From assembly GCA_050251415.1 (NCBI GenBank), contig JBFWMT010000018.1:1-43144 (forward strand): a stretch of DNA of 43,144 nt, read 5' to 3'. Below are positions 35,029-43,144 of the stretch, in pieces; position 1 is the first letter of the stretch; every line of letters starts with the position of its first letter. This DNA is from UBA8514 sp050251415 (GTDB lineage Bacteria > Bacillota > Clostridia > Lachnospirales > Anaerotignaceae). The notes beneath the pieces were generated by a model. It made no database searches. It was not told the DNA's origin and was given only the letters and a program-made list of their open reading frames with translations. The position numbers were made by a program, and so were the translations under genes.

Positions 35029-36657
35029 TTGTTAGATAAGGAGAATGTAGAAAATGAAACATTGGAAAAATCTATTTTAGACGACCCAGTGTTAAAAAAA
35101 ATGGGTCTTAGCAGCATTAATGAGTTACCAACGGATGAAGCGGATAAAAAAACCACAGTACCTCGGGATAAATCTGCTGAAGCAATGATAAAGGAAAAAC
35201 TTTTGGAACAGTCGCTTTATTCTACAAACGGTGATGAAAAAAAGTCTATGCCACAAATGGATGGAATTTCATCATCAAATATAGAAAAGGACGAGGGTCA
35301 GGCGGCAATTGTTAATATATTAGTTGACCGCGATAAAATGAAGGCAAAAATTAAATTGTCTGCTCCAGGCCCAAATGGTAAAACTCTAACGGAGGAAGAT
35401 ATATTAAAAAGTCTTGAAGAATATGGTATAACCCATGGAATTCAGGAAAAATACATAACCCGTCTCGCTAAATTCCCAGTCTATGGAATTACGTTTTTAG
35501 TTGCAGAGGGAATTCCGCCTGTGGACGGTACTGATGGAGAGTTAATTTGCCACTTTGAAAATAAGAATAAAAGCGAATATGATGAAAAGAAAGACAAAGA
35601 TTATAAAAATCTTTCAAATATTCATCAGGTGGCTAAAGATGAACTGCTTTGTGATATTATTTTGCCCACAGAAGCAGTTGATGGCTGTGATGTTTATGGT
35701 ACGGTTATTCCAGGCAAAAAGGGAAAGATTGTGTCTTCGCCTAATGGAAATAATACCTATTTATCGGAGGATAAATTGCAGTTGTTTTCTGCTTGTGACG
35801 GACATGCCAAAAGAGTAGGGACAAAAGTTTCGGTACAAAATGTAATGACAGTTGAAAATGTAGACTATGCCACAGGCAATATAAAATTTCTTGGAGATGT
35901 TACCATTAAAGGGGATGTGCGAGAGGGCTTTTCTGTTCAATCTGGAGGAAGCATTGTAATTTTTGGCAGTGTTGAGGAAAATGTAATTTTAGAAGCAGAA
36001 AGTGACATTACAATAAAAAAGGGTGTAAATGGAAAAGGCGGACGTATTTCTGCAAATGGAATCCTTACGGTAGGTTATTTGCAGGCGGCTGAGGTTAAGA
36101 TTAAGCAAGATATTTTTGTGGATTCCGTAATTAATTCTAACATTGAGTGTGGTGGCAGCATAAAGGCAAGTGGCAGAGGCGGACGTATTATTGGCGGTTT
36201 TTGTAAGGTGAATAAGGATGTGCGGGCTAACCAATTAGGCAATGAGTCTAATATACCAACGTCTATAGAGATAGTTGGGCCATATCATTTGTCTAGTCAA
36301 AAGTTGGAGTTGGAAACCAGTATATCACAAAATGATGAAAATATTAAAAAACTGGATACAATTATTTCACTTATTAATAGTGGCAAAGCAGATGGAAGTC
36401 CGGTTGAAAATCGTAAAAAGGTATTGCAAATGATGGGAGTTAAACGGCAGTTAGAAGCTGAAATAACAAACTTAATGGCACAGGTTAGCTTAATTTCTTC
36501 CCAGATAAACGATCATTCAGAAGGGCGTGTATATGTGGAAGGAACTATGCATAGTAATGTGCATATAAATATTGACGGCCTTATGTACCACAATAGTGAT
36601 GTTAAGTATAGATGCACAGTTTACAAAAATGACGACAAGGTGGGCATTTTGCAGTAA
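35029..36657 (+). CDS. FapA-family (DUF342) protein
   Basis: 542 residues. The TTG start at 35029 is preceded by AAGGGGGG (35015-35022). A polar N-terminal region of about 95 residues is followed by the FapA domain (from about 100, with PPVDGTDGELI near 165 and VDGCDVYGTVIPGKKG near 220). A right-handed beta-helix stretch with repeated GDVTIKGDV / GGSIVIFGSV / SDITIKKG patterns (about 285-400) comes next, then a coiled coil (about 425-490). There is no signal peptide, so it is cytoplasmic. The family is linked to polar positioning and envelope processes in some bacteria; the function here is unknown. The next gene encodes a GGDEF-EAL protein, 45 bases on. Confidence 0.85.
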   Translation: MLDKENVENETLEKSILDDPVLKKMGLSSINELPTDEADKKTTVPRDKSAEAMIKEKLLEQSLYSTNGDEKKSMPQMDGISSSNIEKDEGQAAIVNILVDRDKMKAKIKLSAPGPNGKTLTEEDILKSLEEYGITHGIQEKYITRLAKFPVYGITFLVAEGIPPVDGTDGELICHFENKNKSEYDEKKDKDYKNLSNIHQVAKDELLCDIILPTEAVDGCDVYGTVIPGKKGKIVSSPNGNNTYLSEDKLQLFSACDGHAKRVGTKVSVQNVMTVENVDYATGNIKFLGDVTIKGDVREGFSVQSGGSIVIFGSVEENVILEAESDITIKKGVNGKGGRISANGILTVGYLQAAEVKIKQDIFVDSVINSNIECGGSIKASGRGGRIIGGFCKVNKDVRANQLGNESNIPTSIEIVGPYHLSSQKLELETSISQNDENIKKLDTIISLINSGKADGSPVENRKKVLQMMGVKRQLEAEITNLMAQVSLISSQINDHSEGRVYVEGTMHSNVHINIDGLMYHNSDVKYRCTVYKNDDKVGILQ

Positions 36658-36702
36658 GTGCTGTGAGGGTACTTTTTGCAGTCAAAATGAAGGAGTGGAA
36701 GG

Positions 36703-38202
36703 ATGGGTATTAATAAGAAAAGATTATCTCGTTTTAGTATACTTGGCATTTTGGGTGTGGCAAGTGTATGTTTACAGAAAGTTGCATTTGCAGCACAATT
36801 AAAAACTGAAACGGTGCAAAATAAAGGGGGAAATACTGCGCTTTTAGCAATGGCGGTTATTATTGCAGTATGTTTAATTGCGGCGGTTTATTTCTTTTGG
36901 CAGTATAGAAAAAAAGAAAAGGAAGTACAGCGAATATTCTATTATGATGTAGTTTCACAATTGCCAAACAAGGCATTTATTTATGAATACATAAGCAGAT
37001 TGCCGAGTAAAGCGAAGAGATATGTATTTATAATGATTTCTATTGATGATTTTGAGGAGCTTAACGGTTTGTTTGGGCAGGAAACAAGAGAGTTTATGTA
37101 CCAGCACCTGGCAGAAAATCTTTCGGAAGAAATTGAAGAAGATGAAGTTTTATGCAGTATATCAAATAGTACATATGGTTTGCTTCTTAAGAGTGAGAGC
37201 CATCAAAACATTATTGACCGTTTTGGCGATATATTGAGAAAAATTGAAGACACAAGCGTAAGGGATGAAATCTCAAAATATTCTTATCACTGCAAATTTT
37301 ACGGTGGAATATATGAAATTACAGGAGAGGAAACCGACTTTGATGAAATCTTCAATAGGTGCAGCCTTGCATTAACAAAAGCAAATCATCAGGGAAATTT
37401 GAAATATCAATTTTTTGATTCCACTATGCAAAATGAGCTGAAACAAAAAAGGCAACTGATGGCAGACATTGAAGATGCCTTTGAGAAAAAAGAGATTAAA
37501 CCATATTTTCAGCCACAGTATGACATTGAGGAGAAAACGGTTTGTGGTGCTGAATTGCTTGCAAGATGGGAACATCCTACGGAAGGGCTTATACGGGCTA
37601 CGGATTTTATTTCGCTTTTAGAGGTTAACGGAAAAATTTTGGATTTGGATTTGTTTATATTTGAAGAGGCCTGTAAGCAAATTAAAAAATGGGTGGAAAG
37701 TGAACGAATGCCAGTGCCAATTTGGATTAATATTTTCCAGCATAATTTGTATGAAACCCAGTTTATAGACAAGGTTTTTGCATTAACTGAAAGATACGGT
37801 GTGCCTCAAAGGCTGTTAGGTTTTGAAATACGTGCCAACTTGCTGGCAATAGAAAATATGGAAATTCTGGAAACAATACAGCGTTACCATGAACGTGGAT
37901 TTTTAGTTTGTGTAGACAGATTTGAACCGTCATCGCCTATGTCAATACTTTATAACTATCCGTTGGATAGGGTAAAGATTACAAGTGAATATTTGGAACT
38001 GTCAAAACGTTCTGCACGTGTTAAGAAGGGGCTTCAAAATTTAATTAGCTTTAGCAAACAGCTTAATATTACAACTTGCGGCAAAGGGGTTCAAACAAAT
38101 ACAGATGAAGAACTGCTTAAAGAGGTGGAATGCGAGGCTGTACAGGGTGATTTTTATGGTGATGCCTGCGATATGAAGAAGTTTGAAGAAATAATTTTTT
38201 AA
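36703..38202 (+). CDS. Membrane-bound degenerate GGDEF-EAL protein
   Basis: 499 residues. An N-terminal hydrophobic segment (10-30) and a membrane helix (about 46-66) precede a GGDEF-like domain (about 75-230) whose signature is replaced by SNSTYGLLL. An EAL domain (about 245-495) follows. In the EAL domain the motif reads ELLAR. Asn in WINIF, Glu in GFEIR, Lys in DRVKIT and Gln in VQGDFYG are kept, but DDFG has become DRFE and EGVET has become KGVQT. Two residues needed for metal binding and catalysis are thus lost, so it is probably an inactive c-di-GMP sensor or scaffold, as with CsrD-like proteins. AAGGAG lies 8 bases before ATG. Confidence 0.87.
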   Translation: MGINKKRLSRFSILGILGVASVCLQKVAFAAQLKTETVQNKGGNTALLAMAVIIAVCLIAAVYFFWQYRKKEKEVQRIFYYDVVSQLPNKAFIYEYISRLPSKAKRYVFIMISIDDFEELNGLFGQETREFMYQHLAENLSEEIEEDEVLCSISNSTYGLLLKSESHQNIIDRFGDILRKIEDTSVRDEISKYSYHCKFYGGIYEITGEETDFDEIFNRCSLALTKANHQGNLKYQFFDSTMQNELKQKRQLMADIEDAFEKKEIKPYFQPQYDIEEKTVCGAELLARWEHPTEGLIRATDFISLLEVNGKILDLDLFIFEEACKQIKKWVESERMPVPIWINIFQHNLYETQFIDKVFALTERYGVPQRLLGFEIRANLLAIENMEILETIQRYHERGFLVCVDRFEPSSPMSILYNYPLDRVKITSEYLELSKRSARVKKGLQNLISFSKQLNITTCGKGVQTNTDEELLKEVECEAVQGDFYGDACDMKKFEEIIF

Positions 38203-38298
38203 ACGAATATGAATTTTTCTGGTAATACTAAGGGAAAAACTGCTTTTTTAAAATTATATTTTCTAAACATGCTATAGAAAGTCTGAAATTTAAAATTA

Positions 38299-38346
38299 AA
38301 CACCTGTAAAACAGTGTTAATAAACCAACACTGCTTTACAGGTGTT
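38299..38346. terminator. Bidirectional terminator between convergent genes
   Basis: Twenty-base arms 38299-38318 and 38327-38346 pair with one mismatch around an 8-base loop. T-rich tracts flank the stem on both strands, so it serves the EAL gene (+) and the kinase gene (-). The rest of 38203-38298 shows nothing. Confidence 0.93.
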
Positions 38347-38370
38347 TTTAAAGTATATCGTTCTTTTGTT

Positions 38371-39738
38371 TTAAGCCTCTGGCAGAAAGAATGTAAACGC
38401 TGTTCCTTCATCGATAGCGCTTTCAACAACTATAGTGCCATTATGCTTTTCTATAATCCATTTAACCATGGCAAGGCCTAGCCCAGAACTTCCGTTATTA
38501 TTGCTTCGGGAAGAATCGACCTGAAAAAATCTATCCCAAATTTTAGTCAAATACTCAGGGGCAATGCCAATACCATTATCGGAAATTTTACCTTGCACAC
38601 TTCCATTAATACGGTGCAAAGAAATTTTAACCTTACCGCCTTGTTTACCATATTGCACAGCATTTGACATAAGGTTTATCAGCATTCGCATAATAAGGGT
38701 TTGGTCGGCGTTTATGTAAATATCACTGTCGATATCATCTATAAATTCGATATTTTTTTTATTGTCCATTACCTCCATTTCCTCAATAACCATTTGCATT
38801 GTTTCGCTTAAATTAAGGTTTTCAAGGTTAATTGCTTGCTTGTTATTGTCTGTTCTTGCCAGCATAAGCAGTTCGCTTATAAGGTTAGACATCTTTTTGG
38901 ATTGTCGCAAAATCACTTTAAGAGAATCCACTTTTTCCTCATTATCCTCCTGTAACAAAAGGTATTCGCACTGCGAAATTATTACCGCTGTGGGCGTTCT
39001 TAACTCATGTGAGGCATCACAAGTAAATTGCCGTTCATTATCAAAAGACTTCTGTAAACGCTCAAACATTTTGTCAAAGGTTTCTGCAAGAACAGATATT
39101 TCATCATGAGCATGGGTATCGCCATAGATAGAAATTCGCTTGGATAAATCCATTCCGCCTGAAATTTCGTTGGCGGCAGAGGTTATTTTTGATACAGGGG
39201 CAAAAGCCCTTTTTGTAATTAAATATCCGCCCAGTGCAGTAAAAAATGCAATAAATGGAAAAATAATAAGAGTAAGCTTTACCATGGATTTGCTTGCAAT
39301 GTTTTCAGAATTGGCAGGGATTATTCCCCTTGCCCAAAGGTCATCGTGACGTTTGAAGTTTAAAAAGTAATCGTAAACGTAATATTTTGTACCATTGTCT
39401 TCAATTATTTGCAGACGTCTGTCTTTAAACTCGGCATAAGTTGAATCTATTAAGATAGCGTTTTTTTTGCTGAAACATACATTGTTATTTGTGTCATAAA
39501 TAACCACATCAACGCCCTTGCTATTTTTAAATTCTGGGCTTATTTTTATTAGCCCTTTATCATCATAGCTTACAGAAGAAAATGCCCATTCTACTGCATT
39601 TGTAAGGCGCATACGCAGTATGGATTCAGTCATTTTGTTGGAACTTATTATAAGTACAGCAATAAAAATGCCGGTTAATGCTGCAACAAATACAGTGTAC
39701 CAAAGTGTAACCTTCAGTTTTATAGATAGCTTTTTCAT
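38371..39738 (-). CDS. OmpR/PhoR-type sensor histidine kinase
   Basis: 455 residues. Membrane helices lie at about 11-31 and 152-174, enclosing a small extracellular sensor domain of about 115 residues. A HAMP domain (about 175-229), HisKA with H244 (DASHELRTP) and HATPase with N-box NLMSNAVQYG, DNGIGI and GLGLAMVKWI follow. The ATG is one base past the stop of the regulator gene, so the pair is coupled. The signal is unknown. The divergently placed SLH surface-protein genes suggest envelope sensing. Confidence 0.94.
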   Translation of the reverse strand: MKKLSIKLKVTLWYTVFVAALTGIFIAVLIISSNKMTESILRMRLTNAVEWAFSSVSYDDKGLIKISPEFKNSKGVDVVIYDTNNNVCFSKKNAILIDSTYAEFKDRRLQIIEDNGTKYYVYDYFLNFKRHDDLWARGIIPANSENIASKSMVKLTLIIFPFIAFFTALGGYLITKRAFAPVSKITSAANEISGGMDLSKRISIYGDTHAHDEISVLAETFDKMFERLQKSFDNERQFTCDASHELRTPTAVIISQCEYLLLQEDNEEKVDSLKVILRQSKKMSNLISELLMLARTDNNKQAINLENLNLSETMQMVIEEMEVMDNKKNIEFIDDIDSDIYINADQTLIMRMLINLMSNAVQYGKQGGKVKISLHRINGSVQGKISDNGIGIAPEYLTKIWDRFFQVDSSRSNNNGSSGLGLAMVKWIIEKHNGTIVVESAIDEGTAFTFFLPEA

Positions 39739-39739
39739 A

Positions 39740-40411
39740 TTATTCCACCCTTAAAACGTACCCCAAATTTCTAATGGTCTGTATTAGCTTCACGTCAAAA
39801 TCATCATCTATTTTTTTACGCAGATAACGTATGTAAACCTTTATCACATTACTTACGCCATCATAGTCATAGTTCCATATGTGCTGTTCTATTTTTTCTT
39901 TCGAAAGAACAATCCCTTGATTTCTTATCATATATTCCAAAATAGCAAATTCTTTGCTTGAAAGGTTAATACTTACGTCCCCACGTTTTACCAAGTGGGT
40001 GTCGCAGTTAACAGTAAGGTCGGCAATGGTAAAAATGTTACACACACTTTCTGTCTTTCGCCGTATCATTACTTTTATCCTTGCTAAAAGTTCATCAAAT
40101 GCAAATGGTTTTATAAGGTAGTCGTCAGCACCGCAATTTAATCCATTCACTCTGTCTTCTATACTGTCTTTTGCAGTTAACAAAAGCACAGGTGTTTTTA
40201 TGTTCTTGCTTCGAATTCTTTTAAGTACCTCAATGCCGTTAAGTTTTGGCATCATTATATCAAGCACAACTGCATCATAATCTGTTAGGCGAATAAAATC
40301 CCAGGCATCCTCACCATTAAAACAGCTGTCTACACCGTAATTTTCATTTTTAAGACGTTTAACCAAAATTTCGTTTAAATCTTCTTCATCTTCTGCTATT
40401 AATATTCGCAT
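39740..40411 (-). CDS. OmpR/PhoB-family response regulator
   Basis: 223 residues from ATG 40411. GGAGG (40425-40421) lies 9 bases before it; a TTG at 40417 is too close to that site. The receiver has the acidic pair EDEED and phospho-acceptor D51 (VVLDIMMPKLNG). The winged-helix DNA-binding domain (about 125-223) ends with VYIRYLRKKID and IRNLGYVLRVE. It probably binds TTAACC direct repeats in front of its own gene and the divergent SLH gene. Confidence 0.94.
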   Translation of the reverse strand: MRILIAEDEEDLNEILVKRLKNENYGVDSCFNGEDAWDFIRLTDYDAVVLDIMMPKLNGIEVLKRIRSKNIKTPVLLLTAKDSIEDRVNGLNCGADDYLIKPFAFDELLARIKVMIRRKTESVCNIFTIADLTVNCDTHLVKRGDVSINLSSKEFAILEYMIRNQGIVLSKEKIEQHIWNYDYDGVSNVIKVYIRYLRKKIDDDFDVKLIQTIRNLGYVLRVE

Positions 40412-40447
40412 GAGCAAACACCTCCATATATAAGAGTAATAAAATCT

Positions 40448-40575
40448 GGTTAAAGGAAGGTTAAAGGTGGTTAATTTTATTAAAAAAATGTGATTATATT
40501 AAATGATTGTTTTCCTAACTATGCCATATTAGATTATTTTTGTAAATAATTTTTTTAATTAACCCATCCTTAACT
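40448..40575. promoter_or_regulatory. TTAACC direct repeats in a divergent promoter region
   Basis: On the minus strand TTAACC occurs three times (40474-40469, 40464-40459, 40453-40448), with steps of 10 and 11 bases. On the plus strand TTAACC (40559-40564) and TTAACT (40570-40575) are 11 bases apart. Repeats in helical register are the usual binding pattern of OmpR/PhoB regulators. A 13-base palindrome CTTGTATAACAAG (40593-40605) overlaps a possible -10, TATAAC, for the SLH gene. Confidence 0.6.
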
Positions 40576-40650
40576 TTTAGCCATTAATATTGCTTGTATA
40601 ACAAGAAAATATGAAAAGCTAAAATGTTAAAGTTTAAGGAGTGGGAAAAA

Positions 40651-42540
40651 ATGAAGAAAAAATTTAGTATATTATTAGCCAGTGCGCTTATGGTTTCATC
40701 AACAGTAACAAGTTTTGGTGCAAGTTTTGCAGATATTAACGATGTGCCATGGGTGGGTGCTGCAACTTATATTAACGAAGCGGCAAGTCTTGGCATTATG
40801 GCAGGCGAGGATAGTAATGGAAAAACTATATTTAGGGCTAAGGACGCTGTAACTCTTTGTGAAACGGCTCAAATTGTGTATAATCTGCTTAAAACATCCC
40901 AAAATACAACAATTTCAGATGATGTTGTTACAAAGTGGACACCGGTTATGGCAGGTTACAGTATTCCGTCATGGGCATACACAGCTGTTTCTTATTGCCT
41001 TGAAAATTCCATAGTTTCAACTAGCAGTCTTTCAGGGTTTATGCTATCTGATGGAAAAAGCAAAGGGGCCTCAAGGGAAGAGGTTGCGGCAATGATTGGG
41101 AAAGCATTATGCTTGGTAGACAGTTCAATTGTGGCAGGCAGTACCTCAACTTCATTTAACGATAATGCAGAAATTTCATCCTCGGTAGCGGGGTATATTG
41201 CAATGCTTTCTGACAAGGGAATACTTTCTGGCGACGACAGTGGAAATTTTAACCCTAAGAAAACTATTAACCGTGCAGAAATGGCTGTTTTAACAACAAA
41301 AAGCTATACTGTACTTAAAGAGAAAGCAGTGGATGCGGTGCCAGTTGCGGGTACAGCCTCAGCGTTTGTGTCAGGGGCAATTACTTACGGAAGCAGTGTT
41401 ATAGTTTCTTTTGCAAGCGGAACGCCAAGTTCAAGTTATACAATAGATAGCAGTGTACCTGTATCGTATCAGGACGGGAAAGCGGCGGCAAACACAGACA
41501 TTACCGCAGGTCAGCTTGTATCAATTACCTATAATGGAGATTTAGTTACAAATGTTGTTATTGAGGAGGCATCCCCAACGACAACAACCGCTACAACAAC
41601 AGACACCGATACTGTATCGGGTAAAATAACCTATCTTTCATCTACAAAAATAAAATTTTCAGGCAGTAGTACTTATTATTATATTGATGATGACTATTTA
41701 GATGTAACACTAGATGACGATGATGACGTGGATTTGGATGACTTGATTGATGCCATTGACGATGGAGATACAATTAATGCTGAAATCACTTTAGACAGTG
41801 ATGATTATGTAATAGAAATTGAGGCAACCACAGAGGATGAAGATGAAGACGAGGGAAAGATTTCATCTATAACAACAAGCAAAATTAAGCTTACCAATGG
41901 CAGCTATTACTATTTTGATGATGCAGATGATGTGGAAGTGGCCCTTGACGATGATGATGCAGATGTTGACGACTTAATAGATGCTGTAGATGACGGCGAC
42001 ACAATATATGTTGAACTTACAATAGACAGCGATGATTATGTAACAGAAATTGAGGCAACCACAGAGGATGAAGACGAAGATGAAGACGAGGGCACAATTT
42101 CATCTATAACAACAAGCAAAATTAAGCTTAAAGACGGCAGTTATTACTATTTCGACGATGCAGATGATGTAGAAGTAACCCTTGACGATGACGATGCAGA
42201 TGTTGATGACTTAATTGATGCTGTAGATGACGGGGACACAATATATGTTGAACTTACAATAGACAGCGATGATTATGTAACAGAAATTGAAGCAACCACA
42301 GAAGATACAGATGAAGAAGAGGGTACAATTTCTTATATTACAACAAGTAAAATCATGCTTATCAGTGGAGATTACTATTATTTTGATGATGCCGATGATG
42401 TGGAAGTAACCCTTGACGATGATGATGCAGACGTTGACGACATAATAGATGCTGTGGATGATGGAGATGAAATATATGTTGAACTTACAATAGACAGTGA
42501 GAATTATATAATTGAAATTGAAGCAACGACAGAGGATTAA
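40651..42540 (+). CDS. SLH-domain surface protein with four acidic repeats
   Basis: 629 residues from ATG 40651. AAGGAG (40637-40642) lies 8 bases before it; an ATG at 40624 precedes that site. A signal peptide (MKKKFSILLASALMVSS...FGA) is followed by three SLH domains (about 24-80, 95-155 and 165-225), which anchor proteins to pyruvylated or similar wall polymer. A small beta-rich domain (about 235-300) and a Thr-rich linker come next, then four tandem repeats of 72-79 residues rich in Asp and Glu. A terminator ends the gene. It is probably an S-layer or cell-surface protein; the acidic repeats may bind calcium or other cations. Confidence 0.88.
   Translation: MKKKFSILLASALMVSSTVTSFGASFADINDVPWVGAATYINEAASLGIMAGEDSNGKTIFRAKDAVTLCETAQIVYNLLKTSQNTTISDDVVTKWTPVMAGYSIPSWAYTAVSYCLENSIVSTSSLSGFMLSDGKSKGASREEVAAMIGKALCLVDSSIVAGSTSTSFNDNAEISSSVAGYIAMLSDKGILSGDDSGNFNPKKTINRAEMAVLTTKSYTVLKEKAVDAVPVAGTASAFVSGAITYGSSVIVSFASGTPSSSYTIDSSVPVSYQDGKAAANTDITAGQLVSITYNGDLVTNVVIEEASPTTTTATTTDTDTVSGKITYLSSTKIKFSGSSTYYYIDDDYLDVTLDDDDDVDLDDLIDAIDDGDTINAEITLDSDDYVIEIEATTEDEDEDEGKISSITTSKIKLTNGSYYYFDDADDVEVALDDDDADVDDLIDAVDDGDTIYVELTIDSDDYVTEIEATTEDEDEDEDEGTISSITTSKIKLKDGSYYYFDDADDVEVTLDDDDADVDDLIDAVDDGDTIYVELTIDSDDYVTEIEATTEDTDEEEGTISYITTSKIMLISGDYYYFDDADDVEVTLDDDDADVDDIIDAVDDGDEIYVELTIDSENYIIEIEATTED
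41620..42537 (+). repeat. Four tandem coding repeats (about 0.23 kb each)
   Basis: Units begin at 41620, 41854, 42091 and 42322 and are 234, 237, 231 and 216 bases long. Each encodes G-x-I-S-x-I-T-T-S-K-I, a YYYFDDADDVEV strand, a run of Asp, DLIDAVDDGD, and ends EATTED. Units 2 and 3 are almost the same at protein level; unit 1 is the most diverged and unit 4 is intermediate. Unit ends differ by the number of ED dipeptides. Confidence 0.95.
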
Positions 42541-42548
42541 TTTAAAAC

Positions 42549-42587
42549 AAAAGGGTGCAGTTCAATTGCGAATTGCACCTTTTTTTG
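42549..42587 (+). terminator. Terminator after first SLH gene
   Basis: A stem of about 15 pairs (42549-42563 with 42570-42584, two G-U), loop AATTGC, and a T-run. Confidence 0.93.
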
Positions 42588-42667
42588 TGTTAAATGAGTA
42601 AGATGAAATTTTTAAAATATTGAATTTTGTTAATCTAAATGACTTGTGGTATTTTTATATATTTTAG

Positions 42668-42696
42668 TTGTTATGCAACACAAATACTCGTATAAT
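42668..42696 (+). promoter_or_regulatory. Sigma-A promoter of second SLH gene
   Basis: TTGTTA (42668-42673) and TATAAT (42691-42696) are 17 bases apart; start near 42703. No TTAACC repeats are seen here, unlike the first SLH gene. Confidence 0.75.
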
Positions 42697-42748
42697 TAGT
42701 TTAAGCGTATACATATTTTTGTGTACCAAAATAAAGGAGTGAATATAA

Positions 42749-43144
42749 ATGAAGAAAAAATTAAGCATATTATTAGCGAGTGCGCTTATAATTTCATCAA
42801 CGGCAACAAGCTTTGGTGCAAGTTTTGCAGATATTAACGATGTACCATGGGCTGGAGCTGAAACGTACATTAATGCAGCGTCAAGCCTTGGACTTATGAC
42901 AGGAGAGGAAAGCGATGGTCAGACTATATTTAGAGCGAAGGATTCTGTAACCCTTTGTGAAACGGCACAGCTGGTTTATAATCTGCTTAATGAGACGGAG
43001 ACTGCAACGGTTTCGGATGAATTTGTTTCAAAGTGGACAAAAGTCATGTCAGAAAGCAGTATTCCGTCATGGGCACATACATCGGTTGCCTATTGTCTTG
43101 AAAATTCAATAGTATCTGCTAGCAGTGTTTCGGGATTTATGGCA
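42749..43144 (+). CDS. Second SLH-domain surface protein (partial, cut by window end)
   Basis: The reading frame is open for 132 codons to the last base, with AAAGGAG (42733-42739) 9 bases before ATG. The signal peptide (MKKKLSILLASALIISS...FGA) and the first two SLH domains (FADINDVPWAGAETYI, SIPSWAHTSVAYCLEN) match the upstream protein closely; by eye about three quarters of the residues agree. It is a tandem paralogue. What follows the SLH domains is outside the window. Confidence 0.93.
   Translation, partial: MKKKLSILLASALIISSTATSFGASFADINDVPWAGAETYINAASSLGLMTGEESDGQTIFRAKDSVTLCETAQLVYNLLNETETATVSDEFVSKWTKVMSESSIPSWAHTSVAYCLENSIVSASSVSGFMA

Noticed and set aside
41620..42537. CRISPR-like or non-coding repeat array
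   Set aside because: The units are about 230 bases, in frame, and encode conserved protein repeats with no spacers.

Overview
The window looks like chromosome of a low-GC anaerobic Clostridia (Lachnospirales-like) organism. The support is AT-rich DNA with AGGAGG-type ribosome sites, several TTG/GTG starts, Mgl/Gal genes of clostridial type, a propionate CoA-transferase that reads very like the Clostridium propionicum (Anaerotignum) enzyme, DegV and FapA-family proteins, and S-layer-homology (SLH) surface proteins. The genus is inference only. I see no tRNA, rRNA, insertion sequence, prophage or CRISPR array.

Region 1 (1-9.6 kb) is a self-contained catabolic unit. A PrpR-type sigma-54 activator is followed by a well-formed -24/-12 promoter with two identical upstream palindromes. 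One transcript direction then carries an iron-type alcohol dehydrogenase, a TAXI-type TRAP transporter (lipoprotein receptor plus fused permease), a fumarate-reductase-like flavoprotein, a DapA-superfamily aldolase and a YhcH/NanQ-type cupin. Together they suggest import of an organic or sugar acid, redox and anomer processing, retro-aldol cleavage to pyruvate plus an aldehyde, and reduction of the aldehyde. The substrate is unknown. This is the best candidate for an undescribed pathway. It is followed by a possible structured RNA and a strong terminator.

Region 2 (10.0-14.8 kb) is a MacA-MacB-TolC-like tripartite ABC exporter. The TolC-like protein appears to lack the beta-barrel segments, which fits a single-membrane cell. 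Region 3 (14.9-16.7 kb) is a lone propionate CoA-transferase gene with its own promoter and terminator.

Region 4 (16.7-33.6 kb) is a galactose system. A YesN/YesM-type two-component pair comes with two membrane-anchored periplasmic-binding-protein homologues, one of them an MglB paralogue, and probably senses extracellular sugar. It is followed by mglBAC, a small coiled-coil membrane protein, galK, galE, galT, a ROK glucokinase, galM and a glycerate kinase, arranged as one long operon: uptake, Leloir pathway, and entry to glycolysis.

Region 5 (33.6-43.1 kb) holds a DegV lipid-binding protein, a FapA-family (DUF342) protein, a degenerate GGDEF-EAL protein, a convergent OmpR-type two-component system, and two tandem SLH proteins. 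The first SLH protein has four extremely acidic repeats; the second is cut by the window end. TTAACC direct repeats on both sides of the divergent regulator/SLH promoter region suggest that the regulator controls itself and the surface protein.
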